Shown piece after piece: positions 8,962 through 18,176 of a DNA stretch of 64,000 bases. Source of the DNA: Hymenobacter daecheongensis DSM 21074 (GTDB lineage: Bacteria > Bacteroidota > Bacteroidia > Cytophagales > Hymenobacteraceae); assembly GCF_900141805.1 (NCBI RefSeq), contig NZ_FQYN01000009.1, positions 62,001 through 126,000 on the forward strand. Reading direction: 5' to 3'. The notes below the pieces were generated by a model. The model did not search any database, was not told the DNA's origin, and saw only the letters and a program-made list of their open reading frames with translations. Numbering within the stretch: the stretch's first letter is position 1; each line of letters begins with the position of its first letter. Position numbers and translations under genes: made by a program.

Positions 8962-9147
8962 GAGTTTGAAGGTAGGTTTGGTTGTGGAAATGGGAGAACG
9001 AAGGGCCAAAGTATTGAATATTTATGGGGCGGCAAACAGTTTTGCTATGAATATTCGTAAAATTTAGGCAAAACATTTTGTCATATAAGCCGTAGTTGCC
9101 CCGTTTTTTAGAAATATTGCAATCAACTGGTTTTGCTGTCCGGTCAT

Positions 9148-9175
9148 AAAAAAGCCCGCCGTTTGGCGGGCTTTT
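9148..9175 (-). terminator. Intrinsic terminator of the second M43 protease gene
   Basis: AAAAAAGCCCGCC and GGCGGGCTTTT close on a short TTT-containing loop, 35 bases after the stop codon of the 9210-10478 gene. Confidence 0.8.
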
Positions 9176-9209
9176 CTAAGCAGAAGTTCTTGACTGATCC
9201 AGCCGAAAC

Positions 9210-10478
9210 CTATTCTTTCTCGAAGCGCTGACGCATGATCTGCTCGCCGTCCGAGAAGGTCATCTGATACAGCCCTTTGGGCAGCTGAGCCACGTTTACC
9301 TGGCCCTGGCCGTTGTAGGTGGCCTGTTCCATCTCGTGGCCGCGCAGGTCGTATACCGTCACGCTCCAGCCTTTGGCCGCCGCCTGGGGCAGCGTCAGGT
9401 TCAGCACGTCGTGCGCCGGGTTCGGATACATAGCTACGCTGGTAGTAGTGCCAGCCGAGGCCAGCGCCGTGCGCGGAGCGGTGCCGCCCAGCGAAGTGGC
9501 CAGCGAAGCGCGGCTGCCGCCGGCAGCGAACAGAGCGTCCATGCGGCTGCTCTGGCCGGCCGAGAACATATACATGCACGCGTCATAGGTGTAGTCCATG
9601 TAGTTCATCGACATGTCGCCCTGGTTGCCGCACGTCACGTGCGGGAAAGCGGGGCAGCCGCCGTTGCTGGTCTGCTGGGTGGGCGTGTCGCTCACCAAGT
9701 CGTTGCCGCAGCTGGCATCACCCCAGATGTGGCGCAGGTTCAGCCAGTGGCCCACTTCGTGCGTGGCCGTGCGGCCCTTGTTGTAGTTGGTAGCCGAGCC
9801 GCCGGGCACCGACGAATAGAGGCATACAACCCCATCGGTGGCAGCCGCGCCGCCGGGAAACTGCGCGTAGCCCAGCAGGCCGTTGCCCAGGTTACACAGC
9901 CATAGGTTCAGGTACTTATCGCGGGGCCAGGCATCGCTGCCACCCTTGCTGGTGTACTTCACAAAGTCGTTGCTGCTGAACGTGCGGGTTTTGGTCGAGC
10001 GGCGAACTACGCCCGTGGTAGCCGCGCCGTTCGGGTCACGCTTGGCCAGCACAAACTGCACGTTGGTGCCCGAGGCCACACCGGCAAACAGCGACGGCAC
10101 GAGGTTGGCATCGGCGTTGGTGCGGGCGTAGTCTTCGTTCAATACCCGAATCTGGGCATCAATCTGGGCCTGCGACACGTTCTGCGCAGCCGTATTGTAT
10201 ACCACATGCACTACTACCGGAATAGTAACCGTGCCGGCGAGGCGGTTGGCGGTAGGGTTAGCCAGCACCTGCGCCGTGTGGCGCTCAATGCCGCGCATCC
10301 GCTGGGCGAGGGCCGGATCGGCGGCCAGTTGGGCCTCCAGCACTTCCATAGTGGAGCAGTTGCGGCTAGGCGCGGCGGGCTGGTTGCCGATAGCGGCTAG
10401 GCGAGCATCCTGCGCCTGAACAGTGAGAGTGCCCAAACCTAGGCAGGCAAGAGCAACAGCGTAGAAGTTTTTCTTCAT
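9210..10478 (-). CDS. Secreted M43-family metalloprotease with T9SS sorting domain
   Basis: 422 residues from the ATG at 10478 ([16 protein letters not shown], signal peptide ending VQAQ). The pro-region is close to that of the neighbour (DPALAQRM shared). The catalytic domain has [11 protein letters not shown] near residue 239 and MNYMDYTYD as Met-turn; [16 protein letters not shown] is shared with the neighbour. The T9SS type A sorting domain (YPNPAHDVLNLTL ... KGLYQMTF ... QRFEKE) follows the catalytic domain directly, with no GEVED module. The two genes are clearly products of tandem duplication followed by domain gain or loss. Each has its own terminator, so they appear to be separate transcription units. 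Confidence 0.93.
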   Translation of the reverse strand: MKKNFYAVALACLGLGTLTVQAQDARLAAIGNQPAAPSRNCSTMEVLEAQLAADPALAQRMRGIERHTAQVLANPTANRLAGTVTIPVVVHVVYNTAAQNVSQAQIDAQIRVLNEDYARTNADANLVPSLFAGVASGTNVQFVLAKRDPNGAATTGVVRRSTKTRTFSSNDFVKYTSKGGSDAWPRDKYLNLWLCNLGNGLLGYAQFPGGAAATDGVVCLYSSVPGGSATNYNKGRTATHEVGHWLNLRHIWGDASCGNDLVSDTPTQQTSNGGCPAFPHVTCGNQGDMSMNYMDYTYDACMYMFSAGQSSRMDALFAAGGSRASLATSLGGTAPRTALASAGTTTSVAMYPNPAHDVLNLTLPQAAAKGWSVTVYDLRGHEMEQATYNGQGQVNVAQLPKGLYQMTFSDGEQIMRQRFEKE

Positions 10479-10666
10479 GGATTGAGTGGTGGAGGTGAAA
10501 TAAGAGAACCAATATAAGGATAGTCGATGCAAAGGTTTCATGAAAGACATGATTATGTTGAATTTCTTGCAGTGAATACCCTATATTCATATAAAAAGTA
10601 CAACAAACGTATTCTTTCTCCTATTTCAGCCTGATAACGATAGGCGGAACTACCAGCCCCGCCGAA

Positions 10667-10704
10667 CGCAAAAAGCCCGCTGCAGGCGCAGCGGGCTTTT
10701 TGCG
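10667..10704 (-). terminator. Intrinsic terminator of hflX
   Basis: CGCAAAAAGCCCGCTGC and GCAGCGGGCTTTTTGCG form an almost perfect 17-base stem with a 4-base loop, 18 bases beyond the hflX stop. The T-run reads on both strands. Confidence 0.85.
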
Positions 10705-10722
10705 AAATGGTTGGCAGTGGCC

Positions 10723-12042
10723 TTATTCAGCTTCTTCGCCCACCTGATTGGGGTAGCGCTGCCGGTGCAGGGCCGCTACGTGGCGCGTCAGCAGGGCCCG
10801 CAGTTGGTCGATATTCTGGCGCTCCTGGGCCGAAATAAAAATAACCGGGTCGTGCATTTTGGCCATATAGGTGGCCTGCAGCTGGGCCAGCGTGGGCCGG
10901 GGCGTTTCGTCCTCGTCGGGGTTCATGCCCTCAAACGTGTGCTTTTTAAGCGCCGCCGAATCCAGCTCGTACTGGTCAATCTTGTTGAAAACCAGTAGCA
11001 TGGGCTTTTCGGCCGCGCCTATTTCTTTCAGCGTGTCGTTCACCACCGCAATGTGCTCCTCGAAAGCCTCGTGCGAAATATCTACCACGTGCACCAGCAG
11101 GTCGGCCTCCCGGATTTCATCCAGCGTGCTCTTGAAGCTCTCGATGAGGCGCGTGGGCAGCTTGCGGATGAATCCGACGGTATCGGAGAGCAGAAACGGC
11201 GTGTTTTCGAGCACCACTTTGCGCACCGTAGAGTCGACGGTGGCGAAAAGCTTGTTTTCGGCGAATACCTCGGAGCGGCTTAGCAGGTTCATCAGGGTGC
11301 TTTTGCCCACGTTGGTGTAGCCCACCAGCGCCACCCGAATCACGCCGCCGCGCGACTTGCGCTGGGTGGTGCTCTGCTTGTCGAGTTCCTTGAGCCGGTC
11401 TTTCAGAAAGTCGATTCGCTCGCGCACTACGCGGCGGTCGGTTTCAATTTCGGTTTCACCCGGTCCGCGCTGGCTCACGCCGCCGCCGCGCTGCTTATCT
11501 AAGTGGCTCCACAGACCCGTGAGGCGGGGCAGCAGGTACTGGTACTGCGCCAGCTCGACCTGCGTACGGGCCGTGGCCGACTTAGCCCGGCGGGCAAAAA
11601 TATCGATGATGAGCAGCGAGCGGTCCACGATTTTGACCTTCAGCTCGGCCTCCAGGTTGCGCAGCTGCGAAGCCGACAGCTCATCATCAAAAATGACCAT
11701 GCTGGCCTTGGTGTGGTTCACAAAGGCCTTTATTTCGGCCAGCTTGCCCTCCCCCACGAAAGTGCGGATATCAGGCTTGTCGAGGCGCTGAATGAAGCGC
11801 TTGGTGACCTCGGCCCCGGCCGTCTGGGCCAGAAACTCCAGCTCGTCGAGGTATTCGCGGGTCTGGGCTTCGGGCTGGCGCTTATCGGGCACGGCCACCA
11901 GCACGGCGGTTTCCTGGCCCTGGGTGGTGTCGTAGGTGCCGGTGTTGGGGTCGCGCTTAGGGCCGGCCTGGGCGATGTCGATGGTATGGTGCCGGGTGCT
12001 GCTGGTGGCGTTCCAGTTGCCGGTATTGCCTTTTTTTGCCAT
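10723..12042 (-). CDS. hflX: Ribosome-associated GTPase HflX
   Basis: 439 residues. The N-terminal HflX domain contains the glycine-rich linker GGGVSQRGPGETEIETDRR. The GTPase domain has G1 GYTNVGKST near residue 241, G3 DTVGF near 287 and G4 NKID near 352. HflX binds the 50S subunit and splits stalled or idle ribosomes. The extra N-terminal stretch of about 40 residues (MAKKGNTGNWNATSSTRHH...) is Ser/Thr/His-rich and probably disordered. There is a strong terminator after the gene, so it looks monocistronic. Confidence 0.96.
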   Translation of the reverse strand: MAKKGNTGNWNATSSTRHHTIDIAQAGPKRDPNTGTYDTTQGQETAVLVAVPDKRQPEAQTREYLDELEFLAQTAGAEVTKRFIQRLDKPDIRTFVGEGKLAEIKAFVNHTKASMVIFDDELSASQLRNLEAELKVKIVDRSLLIIDIFARRAKSATARTQVELAQYQYLLPRLTGLWSHLDKQRGGGVSQRGPGETEIETDRRVVRERIDFLKDRLKELDKQSTTQRKSRGGVIRVALVGYTNVGKSTLMNLLSRSEVFAENKLFATVDSTVRKVVLENTPFLLSDTVGFIRKLPTRLIESFKSTLDEIREADLLVHVVDISHEAFEEHIAVVNDTLKEIGAAEKPMLLVFNKIDQYELDSAALKKHTFEGMNPDEDETPRPTLAQLQATYMAKMHDPVIFISAQERQNIDQLRALLTRHVAALHRQRYPNQVGEEAE

Positions 12043-12107
12043 GGTATGCGGGTTGAGAGAAGTAGGGCGACGGCCTGGGAGCAGGCCCCGTCGCCGGGAG
12101 AGAGGCG

Positions 12108-12485
12108 TTAGCGCAACGTGAGGGAGTAAGCCGCGACCTGCTCGATTTCTGCCGGGGTGAGCTGCGCTTTGAAGGAAGGCATCTGGCCCAGGCCGTTGGT
12201 AATCATGTACACGCGGCCGAAGGCATTCAGGTTGCTCTTGGTCAGGTCGTGGGCTCCGTTGAGGCCCTTACGGCCGTCGGTGCCGTGACAAACCGCGCAG
12301 CGCTGCGCAAACAGGGCTTTGCCGGCCACTAGGCCCGCGTCGGCGGCCGGCAGCTCGGCCGCCGCCTGGCTACCCGATTCAGCTTCGGGCGAAGTACAGG
12401 CCAGACTGCCGGCCAAAGGCAGCAACAGCAAGCCGATCCGGCACCACGCGGCCGGCCTGCGCCGGAGAAAAACACTACGTATCAT
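12108..12485 (-). CDS. Cytochrome c lipoprotein
   Basis: 125 residues from the ATG at 12485. The upstream open frame is made of octamer-repeat DNA and I exclude it. The N-terminus MIRSVFLRRRPAAW...LLLLPLAGSLAC is a lipoprotein signal with lipobox GSLAC. One c-type heme site, CAVCH, follows with GLGQMPSFKAQLT downstream; its methionine is the likely sixth ligand. It should be a membrane-anchored periplasmic electron carrier. The element TACCTTCG on the minus strand (12497-12490) ends only four bases before the start codon, so the mRNA may have almost no leader. Confidence 0.9.
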   Translation of the reverse strand: MIRSVFLRRRPAAWCRIGLLLLPLAGSLACTSPEAESGSQAAAELPAADAGLVAGKALFAQRCAVCHGTDGRKGLNGAHDLTKSNLNAFGRVYMITNGLGQMPSFKAQLTPAEIEQVAAYSLTLR

Positions 12486-12489
12486 AGCC

Positions 12490-12497
12490 CGAAGGTA
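12490..12497 (-). promoter_or_regulatory. -7 element (TACCTTCG) of the cytochrome c gene
   Basis: It matches TAnnTTTG with one difference and lies four bases from the ATG. Transcription would begin at or beside the start codon. No good -33 TTG is visible. Confidence 0.4.
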
Positions 12498-12504
12498 CGG
12501 CACG

Positions 12505-12639
12505 GTGAAATAGTGAAATGGTGAGATAGTGAGATGGTGAGTTTGATGTTCTGACTGCGCCACTTGCGCCAACTGCGCAAACCGAACATCAAACTCACCA
12601 TCTCACTATCTCACCATTTCACTATTTCACCACTTCACC
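12505..12639. repeat. Octamer-built inverted repeat element (copy 1)
   Basis: The left arm 12505-12551 is five octamers of the form GTGARATR (GTGAAATA, GTGAAATG, GTGAGATA, GTGAGATG, GTGAGTTT) followed by GATGTTC. The right arm 12584-12639 is its reverse complement, with one extra octamer. The 32-base loop carries TGCGCCACTTGCGCC-like sequence that recurs in other copies (18222-18232, 45216-45232). It sits between the divergent cytochrome c and glycosyltransferase genes. Confidence 0.9.
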
Positions 12640-12650
12640 GCCCCAGGCCC

Positions 12651-12658
12651 TACCTTTG
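12651..12658 (+). promoter_or_regulatory. -7 element TACCTTTG of the glycosyltransferase gene
   Basis: An exact match to TAnnTTTG, 23 bases before the ATG at 12682. It abuts the octamer repeat element, whose right arm ends at 12639. Confidence 0.65.
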
Positions 12659-12681
12659 CGAGCTTATTTTTCCCTTGCCCT

Positions 12682-13803
12682 ATGCGCGTTGCCATTGTCA
12701 TCAATACTTCCTGGAATATCTGGAATTTTCGCGGCAGCCTGATTAGGGCTTTGCAGGGTGCCGGCCACGAGGTGCTGGCCATTGCCCCACCCGACGATTA
12801 TTCGGCCCGCCTCGAAACCGAGTTGGGCTGCCGCTTCGTCCCGATTCGGATGGAAAACAAGGGGACCAATCCGGTGAAAGATGCCCTGCTCACGCGCCGC
12901 TTCTACGACATCTACCGGCGCGAAAAACCCGATGTGGTGCTGCACTATACCATTAAGCCCAACATCTATGGCACGCTGGCGGCGAAGCTGGCCGGCATTC
13001 CGAGTGTGAACAACGTGTCGGGCCTGGGCACGGTGTTCATCATCAAAAACCTGGTGAGCAAAGTGGCTCTGGGACTCTACCGCTTCGCTTTTCGCTTTCC
13101 AAAGCGGGTGTTTTTTCAGAACGATGACGACCGGCAGCTGTTCCTCGACCACGGCCTAGTGCGCCCCGAAATCACCGATCTGCTGCCCGGCTCGGGTATC
13201 GATACCAACAAGTTTCGGCCGGCCGCCACATTTGTGCGCCACCAGCCCTTCACGTTTCTGATGATTGCGCGGGTGCTGTATGAGAAGGGCGTGGAAGAAT
13301 ATTTCGAGGCCGCCCGCCTCGTGCGCGCGGCCGTGCCCGGCACCCGCGTGCAGCTGCTGGGTGGTATTGATGAGTCGGGCAACATCGGGGTGAAGCGGGC
13401 TGTGTTCGAGCAGTGGCTGCAGGCCGGCCACGTGGAGTACCTGGGCACTTCCGATAACGTGGCCGCCCACATTCAGCCCGCCGACTGCATCGTGCTGCCT
13501 TCCTACCGCGAAGGCACGCCCAAAACGCTGCTTGAAGCCGCCGCCATGGGCAAGCCCATCGTGACTACCGACGTGCCCGGCTGCCGCGAAACCGTGGTGG
13601 ACGGCCGCAACGGCCTACTTTGCCAGGTGCGCAACGGCCCTGATCTGGCCGCCAAAATGCTCCAGGTCCTCCGCCTTGATGAGGCCGCGCTGGCCGCCAT
13701 GGGCCGCTCCGGTCGCCAGCTGGCCGAGCAGAAATTCGACGAGCAAATCGTGCTCAACAAATACCTGCGCGTGGTGGAAGAAGTACTTCCACGTAGCCAC
13801 TGA
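12682..13803 (+). CDS. Family 4 glycosyltransferase (PglA-like)
   Basis: 373 residues. GT-B fold: the N-terminal half starts MRVAIVINTSWNIWNFRG and contains HYTIKPNIYGTLAAKLAG, typical of the group that adds sugars to undecaprenyl-linked intermediates. The C-terminal half has LPGSGIDTNKF and the donor-site EGTPKTLLEAAAMGKPIV with the EX7E pair. No membrane segment, though a basic helix near residues 130-150 (LYRFAFRFPKR) may touch the membrane. It is followed 66 bases later by rfbC on the same strand, so a role in surface polysaccharide or glycoprotein glycan synthesis is likely. The exact sugar cannot be read from the sequence. Confidence 0.9.
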   Translation: MRVAIVINTSWNIWNFRGSLIRALQGAGHEVLAIAPPDDYSARLETELGCRFVPIRMENKGTNPVKDALLTRRFYDIYRREKPDVVLHYTIKPNIYGTLAAKLAGIPSVNNVSGLGTVFIIKNLVSKVALGLYRFAFRFPKRVFFQNDDDRQLFLDHGLVRPEITDLLPGSGIDTNKFRPAATFVRHQPFTFLMIARVLYEKGVEEYFEAARLVRAAVPGTRVQLLGGIDESGNIGVKRAVFEQWLQAGHVEYLGTSDNVAAHIQPADCIVLPSYREGTPKTLLEAAAMGKPIVTTDVPGCRETVVDGRNGLLCQVRNGPDLAAKMLQVLRLDEAALAAMGRSGRQLAEQKFDEQIVLNKYLRVVEEVLPRSH

Positions 13804-13869
13804 TTCTCAAAACTAAATTATCTTGCGGGCGTACGGGCGGCTCCTGAGCGGCTCCTTATTTATTACTGA

Positions 13870-14415
13870 ATGGAAATCAAGCAGCATGCCCTTGCGGGCG
13901 TTGTGGAGTTCACTCCGCGCATTTTTGGCGACGCTCGTGGCGTTTTCTTTGAATCGTTCAGCGCCCGGATTATGGCTGAGGCCGGAGCCGTAGGCGAATG
14001 GGTACAGGATAATCAGTCCAGCTCAGGCGCGGGCGTATTGCGCGGGCTGCACTTTCAGCGGCCACCGTTTGCGCAGGCCAAGCTGGTACGCGTGGCCACC
14101 GGACGCGTACGCGACGTGGTGGTAGATGTGCGCCGCTCCTCGGCCACCTATGGCCAGCATGTGAGCGTAGAGCTGGATGCCCAGCGCGGCAACATGCTCT
14201 ACATCCCGGCCGGCTTTGCCCACGGCTTTCTCGCTTTGGAAGATAATACGCTGTTTCTCTATCGTTGCACCAATTATTACCATCCTGCTTCCGAAGGCGG
14301 CTTGCTCTGGAACGACCCCACGCTCAACATCGACTGGGGTGCCACCAACCCCATCGTATCCGACAAGGACCGCATCCTGCCTGGTTTCGATACCTTTGAA
14401 ACTCCCTTTGACTAA
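13870..14415 (+). CDS. rfbC: dTDP-4-dehydrorhamnose 3,5-epimerase
   Basis: 181 residues, normal length for RmlC. Conserved features are the start FTPRIFGDARGVFFESF, the catalytic histidine in RGLHFQ, the DVVVDVRRSSATYGQ strand and the IPAGFAHGF turn. The enzyme epimerises C3 and C5 of dTDP-4-dehydro-6-deoxyglucose on the way to dTDP-L-rhamnose. rmlA, rmlB and rmlD are not in the window. It is probably co-transcribed with the glycosyltransferase upstream and ends at a strong bidirectional terminator. Confidence 0.95.
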   Translation: MEIKQHALAGVVEFTPRIFGDARGVFFESFSARIMAEAGAVGEWVQDNQSSSGAGVLRGLHFQRPPFAQAKLVRVATGRVRDVVVDVRRSSATYGQHVSVELDAQRGNMLYIPAGFAHGFLALEDNTLFLYRCTNYYHPASEGGLLWNDPTLNIDWGATNPIVSDKDRILPGFDTFETPFD

Positions 14416-14423
14416 CGCATACC

Positions 14424-14478
14424 CTCTGCGAAACCAAAAAAGCCGCCCATTCCAGGCGGCTTTTTTGGTTTCGCAGAG
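14424..14478. terminator. Bidirectional terminator between rfbC and murF
   Basis: Two 24-base arms (14424-14447 and 14455-14478), perfectly complementary, enclose a 7-base loop. Both contain an A6/T6 run next to GCCGCC. It lies between the convergent stops of rfbC and murF. Confidence 0.92.
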
Positions 14479-14512
14479 AGTATCGGCGGTGAACCGCAAA
14501 TGCGGCCGGGTC

Positions 14513-15814
14513 TCAGATAAGGCTCAATACCGTTTCCAGCCCCATGCCGCGCGAGCCCTTCACCAGAATCTGGCGGTGGCTGAGCGGCTGGGCTTGCAGC
14601 CAAGCGGTCAGCTCAACTTTGGTGGCGAAATAATGCGCGGCGGGGTGGGCGGCGGCGGCGTGGCGCATATCGGAGCCGCAGAGCAGCACGGTGCCGAAGT
14701 GCTGCGCGGCCAGCAGCTCGCCCAGCGCCCGGTGTTCGGCGGCGCTTTCCTCGCCCAGCTCAAACATGTCACCCAGAATCACTACTTTCTCGGCGGCCGG
14801 CGTGGGGCGGGCCGCAAAGCTGGCCACCGCCGCTGCCATCGAGGATGGGTTGGCGTTGTAGGCATCCAGCACCACCTCGTTGCGGGCGGTGCGCACCAGC
14901 TGCGAGCGGTTGTTGGTGGGCGCGTAGCCGGCCAGCGCGGTGGCAATATCGGCGGCTGGCACCTGGAAATAAGCCCCCACGGCAGCCGCTGCCGCCAGAT
15001 TGAGGAAGTTGTAGCCGCCCGTAATTTGGGCCGCTACCTGCGTGCCATCGAAGAGGCGGAGCATGACCTGGGGCGCGGCACTTAGGAGCTTAGCCGGGTA
15101 AGTGTCGGTGGGGTTAGGGTAGGTGACGCGATGCTCTACCTGAGCGGAAAGCCCAGGCAGCAATGGGTCGGCGGTGTTTACGAAAGCCGTGCCCCCTACT
15201 TTGGCCAGAAACCGGAACAGCTCGCTTTTGCCTTTGGCAATGCCGGCTACGCCGCCAAAGCCTTCGAGGTGGGCCTTGCCGATGTTGGTAATCAGGCCGT
15301 GCGTGGGCTCGGCCAGGTGGCTGAGCAGGGCAATTTCGCCCTGATGATTGGCTCCCATTTCCACGATGGCCATTTCGTGCTCGCCCCGCCGGATGCTGAG
15401 CAGCGTGAGCGGCACGCCAATGTGGTTGTTCAGGTTGCCCTGGGTGTACTGCACGCGGTAGCGCTGGCTCAGCACCGCGTAAATCAGCTCCTTAGTGGTG
15501 GTTTTGCCGTTGGAGCCGGTGATGCCGATGATGGGAATGATGAGTTGGCGGCGGTGGTAGTTGGCCAGCTGTTGCAGGGCCACCAGCGCATCGGGGGCGT
15601 AGGTGTAGCGGGCGGGGTCGGTGGCAGCCAGGGCGGCATCATCTACCACGGCATGGCGGGCACCCTGGGCCAGGGCCTGGGGCGCGAAGTCGCGGCCGCG
15701 GAACGTGGGGCCGTTCAGGGCGAAGAACAGCGTATTGTCCTGGGGCTGCCGCGAATCGGTGCTGACGGCCGTGCATTGCTGAAATATCTCGTAGAGGGCC
15801 GCTGCTTCTTCCAT
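14513..15814 (-). CDS. murF: UDP-MurNAc-tripeptide--D-Ala-D-Ala ligase
   Basis: 433 residues. MurF adds D-Ala-D-Ala to UDP-MurNAc-tripeptide in the cytosol, the last soluble step of peptidoglycan precursor synthesis. The N domain has the substrate-binding STDSRQPQDNTLFFAL. The ATP site is GITGSNGKTTTKEL near residues 92-105, followed by NLNNHIGVPLTLL and EMGANHQGEI. The C domain has LDAYNANPSSM. It stands alone, not inside a dcw cluster. It is divergent from the FG-GAP gene, with 58 bases between the two ATG codons. Confidence 0.96.
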   Translation of the reverse strand: MEEAAALYEIFQQCTAVSTDSRQPQDNTLFFALNGPTFRGRDFAPQALAQGARHAVVDDAALAATDPARYTYAPDALVALQQLANYHRRQLIIPIIGITGSNGKTTTKELIYAVLSQRYRVQYTQGNLNNHIGVPLTLLSIRRGEHEMAIVEMGANHQGEIALLSHLAEPTHGLITNIGKAHLEGFGGVAGIAKGKSELFRFLAKVGGTAFVNTADPLLPGLSAQVEHRVTYPNPTDTYPAKLLSAAPQVMLRLFDGTQVAAQITGGYNFLNLAAAAAVGAYFQVPAADIATALAGYAPTNNRSQLVRTARNEVVLDAYNANPSSMAAAVASFAARPTPAAEKVVILGDMFELGEESAAEHRALGELLAAQHFGTVLLCGSDMRHAAAAHPAAHYFATKVELTAWLQAQPLSHRQILVKGSRGMGLETVLSLI

Positions 15815-15872
15815 GCTGTTTGTGCGTAACTTAGGGCTGAGTTATTTACCTGTGAAAAAACGTGTTCCGCCA

Positions 15873-18176
15873 ATGCTGCGTCGTTGTCTTTTCTTATTCG
15901 TATTCGGGCTGAGCCTGCCGTGGGCAGCACCCTTCAAAGCAGAGGCTCAGTCGGGCAATCTGTTTGGCTTTGAGCACCGCAATGTGGCAAAAGTAGTGCA
16001 AGCCACCGATACGCTGCGCAATGCCTGGGCGGGCGGCCTGAATTCGGCCCAGCTTTCCAGCCTCGACCTGAACGGCGACAATCTGCCCGACCTCTACATC
16101 TTCGACCGCCTTTCGCGCCGCTCGCTCACCTACCTGAATGCGCCGGCTCCCGGTGGGGGCCGCCAGTGGCAGTACGCGCCCGACTACGAAGCCCTGTTTC
16201 CCGACGGCCTGCAAAACTGGGTGCTGCTGCGCGACTACGACTGCGACAACCGCCCCGACCTGTTCACGGCCAGCCTCGTGCCGGGCAACATTCGGGTATT
16301 TCGGAACGTGGCCGGCCCGGGCGGGCGGCCTTCGTTTCAGCTGGCCCAGGCCAACCTGTTTTTCTTCGACCCCAACCCGCCGGCCGGCGACGTGAACATC
16401 ACCACCGGCGGCTACAACATGCCCGACATCCGGGACGTGAACGGCGACGGCCGGCTCGATATTCTGTGCCACGACTACAGCGGCTCGTTCGATATCCGGC
16501 TGTTTCAGAACACCAGCACCGCGTGCGGCGGACTCACGTTTCGGCAAACCGATGACCGCTGGGGCGGCACGCGCACCTGCTTTTCGTCGTGCACGTCGTT
16601 TGTGTTTGGCACCGCCCAGTGCCGCTCGCCGCTGCAGATCAACCACACGTCGGGCAACAATATGCTCACGCTCGACCTCGACGGCGACGGCGACCTGGAC
16701 CTGCTCACCGGCCGCGACTACTGCACCGAGCTGACCAAAATCATCAACCAGGGCACCAACGCGGCCCCGCGCATGACCAGCGCGGGCCTCGACTCCAACT
16801 TTCCGGCCAACACCACCCCGGCCCACTTGGCCAATTTCCCGTCCCCGTATTCCCTGGATGTTACCTTCGACGGCTACCCCGACTTGGTGGTGACCCCGAA
16901 CGTGTTCGACAACCTCGACACCATCGACACCCGCCGCTCGGTGCTACTTTATGAGAATGTGAGCCCCACCAATATTCCCATTTTCGTGTACCGGGGCAAC
17001 GACTTTTTGCAGCGCGACATGCTCGACGTGAGCGACAAAGCCGCGCCCACCTTCGGCGACCTCGACGGCGACGGCCGGAAGGATATGCTGCTCGGGGGCG
17101 TGAGCCGCAACACGCCCAACGGCTTCTACCGGGCCTCGCTGGCGTTTTACCGCAACGTGGGCACGGCCACCAAGCCCGTGTTTAAGTTCCAGGATGCCAA
17201 CTACCTCGGCCTGGCCGGCCCCGGCCGCTTCTATGCCTCGCTGCGCCCCGCGCTGGTCGATCTGAACCGCGACGGGGCCCTGGACCTGGCTTTTTCCGGC
17301 TATTCGGCGGGCAGCTCCTACAATTTTGTGGCCTACGTGCTTAATACCGCTGCTGCCAACCAGCCCGCCGCCTTCAACCTGGCCAGCATTGCCTACATTG
17401 ACGGCATTCCGAGCCGGCCGCTCGATACGGCCGCCTTTGCCGATATCGACGGCGACGGCAACGTGGATCTGCTGATCGGAACGGATACCAATACGCTGTC
17501 CAGCGGCTCGCTGCGCTACTATCGCAACAACGGCACGCAGCCCCTGAGCCAGGCTTTCGTATTGGCTGACAACGATTTCGGGCGCATTCGCAATGGCTCC
17601 AACCAGCGCCCGTTTGCTCTCTCGCCCACCGTGGCCGATTTCGACGGCGACGGCACTCTGGATCTGCTCACTATTGATGCAACGGGCACGCTACGGCTGT
17701 TTGCAGACCTGCGCGCCCAGAGCGGTATCTTCTCCGACCGCAGCGACCTGCTCCACAACAGCGTACTCAATCAGTATGAAGCTACGGAGCTGGGCAACAA
17801 GCTCAGCAACAGCTTCGTGCTGGCCGCCGCCGATGTGAATGCCGATGGGGTGCCGGAAGTATTCGTGGGCACGGAAACCGGCGGAGTGGTGGCCTTCGGG
17901 GCCCGCAACAACCGGCTGCTGAGCACGCGCCGCGCTGCCGCACCAGCGCTGGCCCTGAGCATCTACCCCAACCCGGCCACCAGCACCGCCACCATCGAAA
18001 CGCCCCAGCCCGCCCGCCTCACGCTGCTCGACCTCACCGGCCGCTGCCTGCGCACCGAGGCCGCGCTGGCCCGCACGCACACTCTAAGCCTGCAGGGCCT
18101 GGCTGCCGGCATCTACCTCGTCCGCGCCGAAACCGCCACCGGCCAATCCGGCATCCAGCGGCTTATAGTGAGATAG
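15873..18176 (+). CDS. Secreted FG-GAP/VCBS repeat protein with T9SS sorting domain
   Basis: 767 residues from the ATG at 15873. A GTG at 15852 would add VKKRVPP and is a real alternative, since it gives a longer basic n-region. The signal peptide ends FKAEAQ. Eight calcium-type repeats of the form DxDGDGxxDLL are visible (DLNGDNLPDL, DVNGDGRLDI, DLDGDGDLDL, DLDGDGRKDM, DLNRDGALDL, DIDGDGNVDL, DFDGDGTLDL, DVNADGVPEV), consistent with a seven-bladed integrin-like propeller. The C-terminus (IYPNPATSTATIETP ... GIYLVRAET) is a type A sorting domain. The last codons and stop (GTG AGA TAG) are supplied by octamer repeat DNA. The ligand is unknown. Confidence 0.9.
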   Translation: MLRRCLFLFVFGLSLPWAAPFKAEAQSGNLFGFEHRNVAKVVQATDTLRNAWAGGLNSAQLSSLDLNGDNLPDLYIFDRLSRRSLTYLNAPAPGGGRQWQYAPDYEALFPDGLQNWVLLRDYDCDNRPDLFTASLVPGNIRVFRNVAGPGGRPSFQLAQANLFFFDPNPPAGDVNITTGGYNMPDIRDVNGDGRLDILCHDYSGSFDIRLFQNTSTACGGLTFRQTDDRWGGTRTCFSSCTSFVFGTAQCRSPLQINHTSGNNMLTLDLDGDGDLDLLTGRDYCTELTKIINQGTNAAPRMTSAGLDSNFPANTTPAHLANFPSPYSLDVTFDGYPDLVVTPNVFDNLDTIDTRRSVLLYENVSPTNIPIFVYRGNDFLQRDMLDVSDKAAPTFGDLDGDGRKDMLLGGVSRNTPNGFYRASLAFYRNVGTATKPVFKFQDANYLGLAGPGRFYASLRPALVDLNRDGALDLAFSGYSAGSSYNFVAYVLNTAAANQPAAFNLASIAYIDGIPSRPLDTAAFADIDGDGNVDLLIGTDTNTLSSGSLRYYRNNGTQPLSQAFVLADNDFGRIRNGSNQRPFALSPTVADFDGDGTLDLLTIDATGTLRLFADLRAQSGIFSDRSDLLHNSVLNQYEATELGNKLSNSFVLAAADVNADGVPEVFVGTETGGVVAFGARNNRLLSTRRAAAPALALSIYPNPATSTATIETPQPARLTLLDLTGRCLRTEAALARTHTLSLQGLAAGIYLVRAETATGQSGIQRLIVR

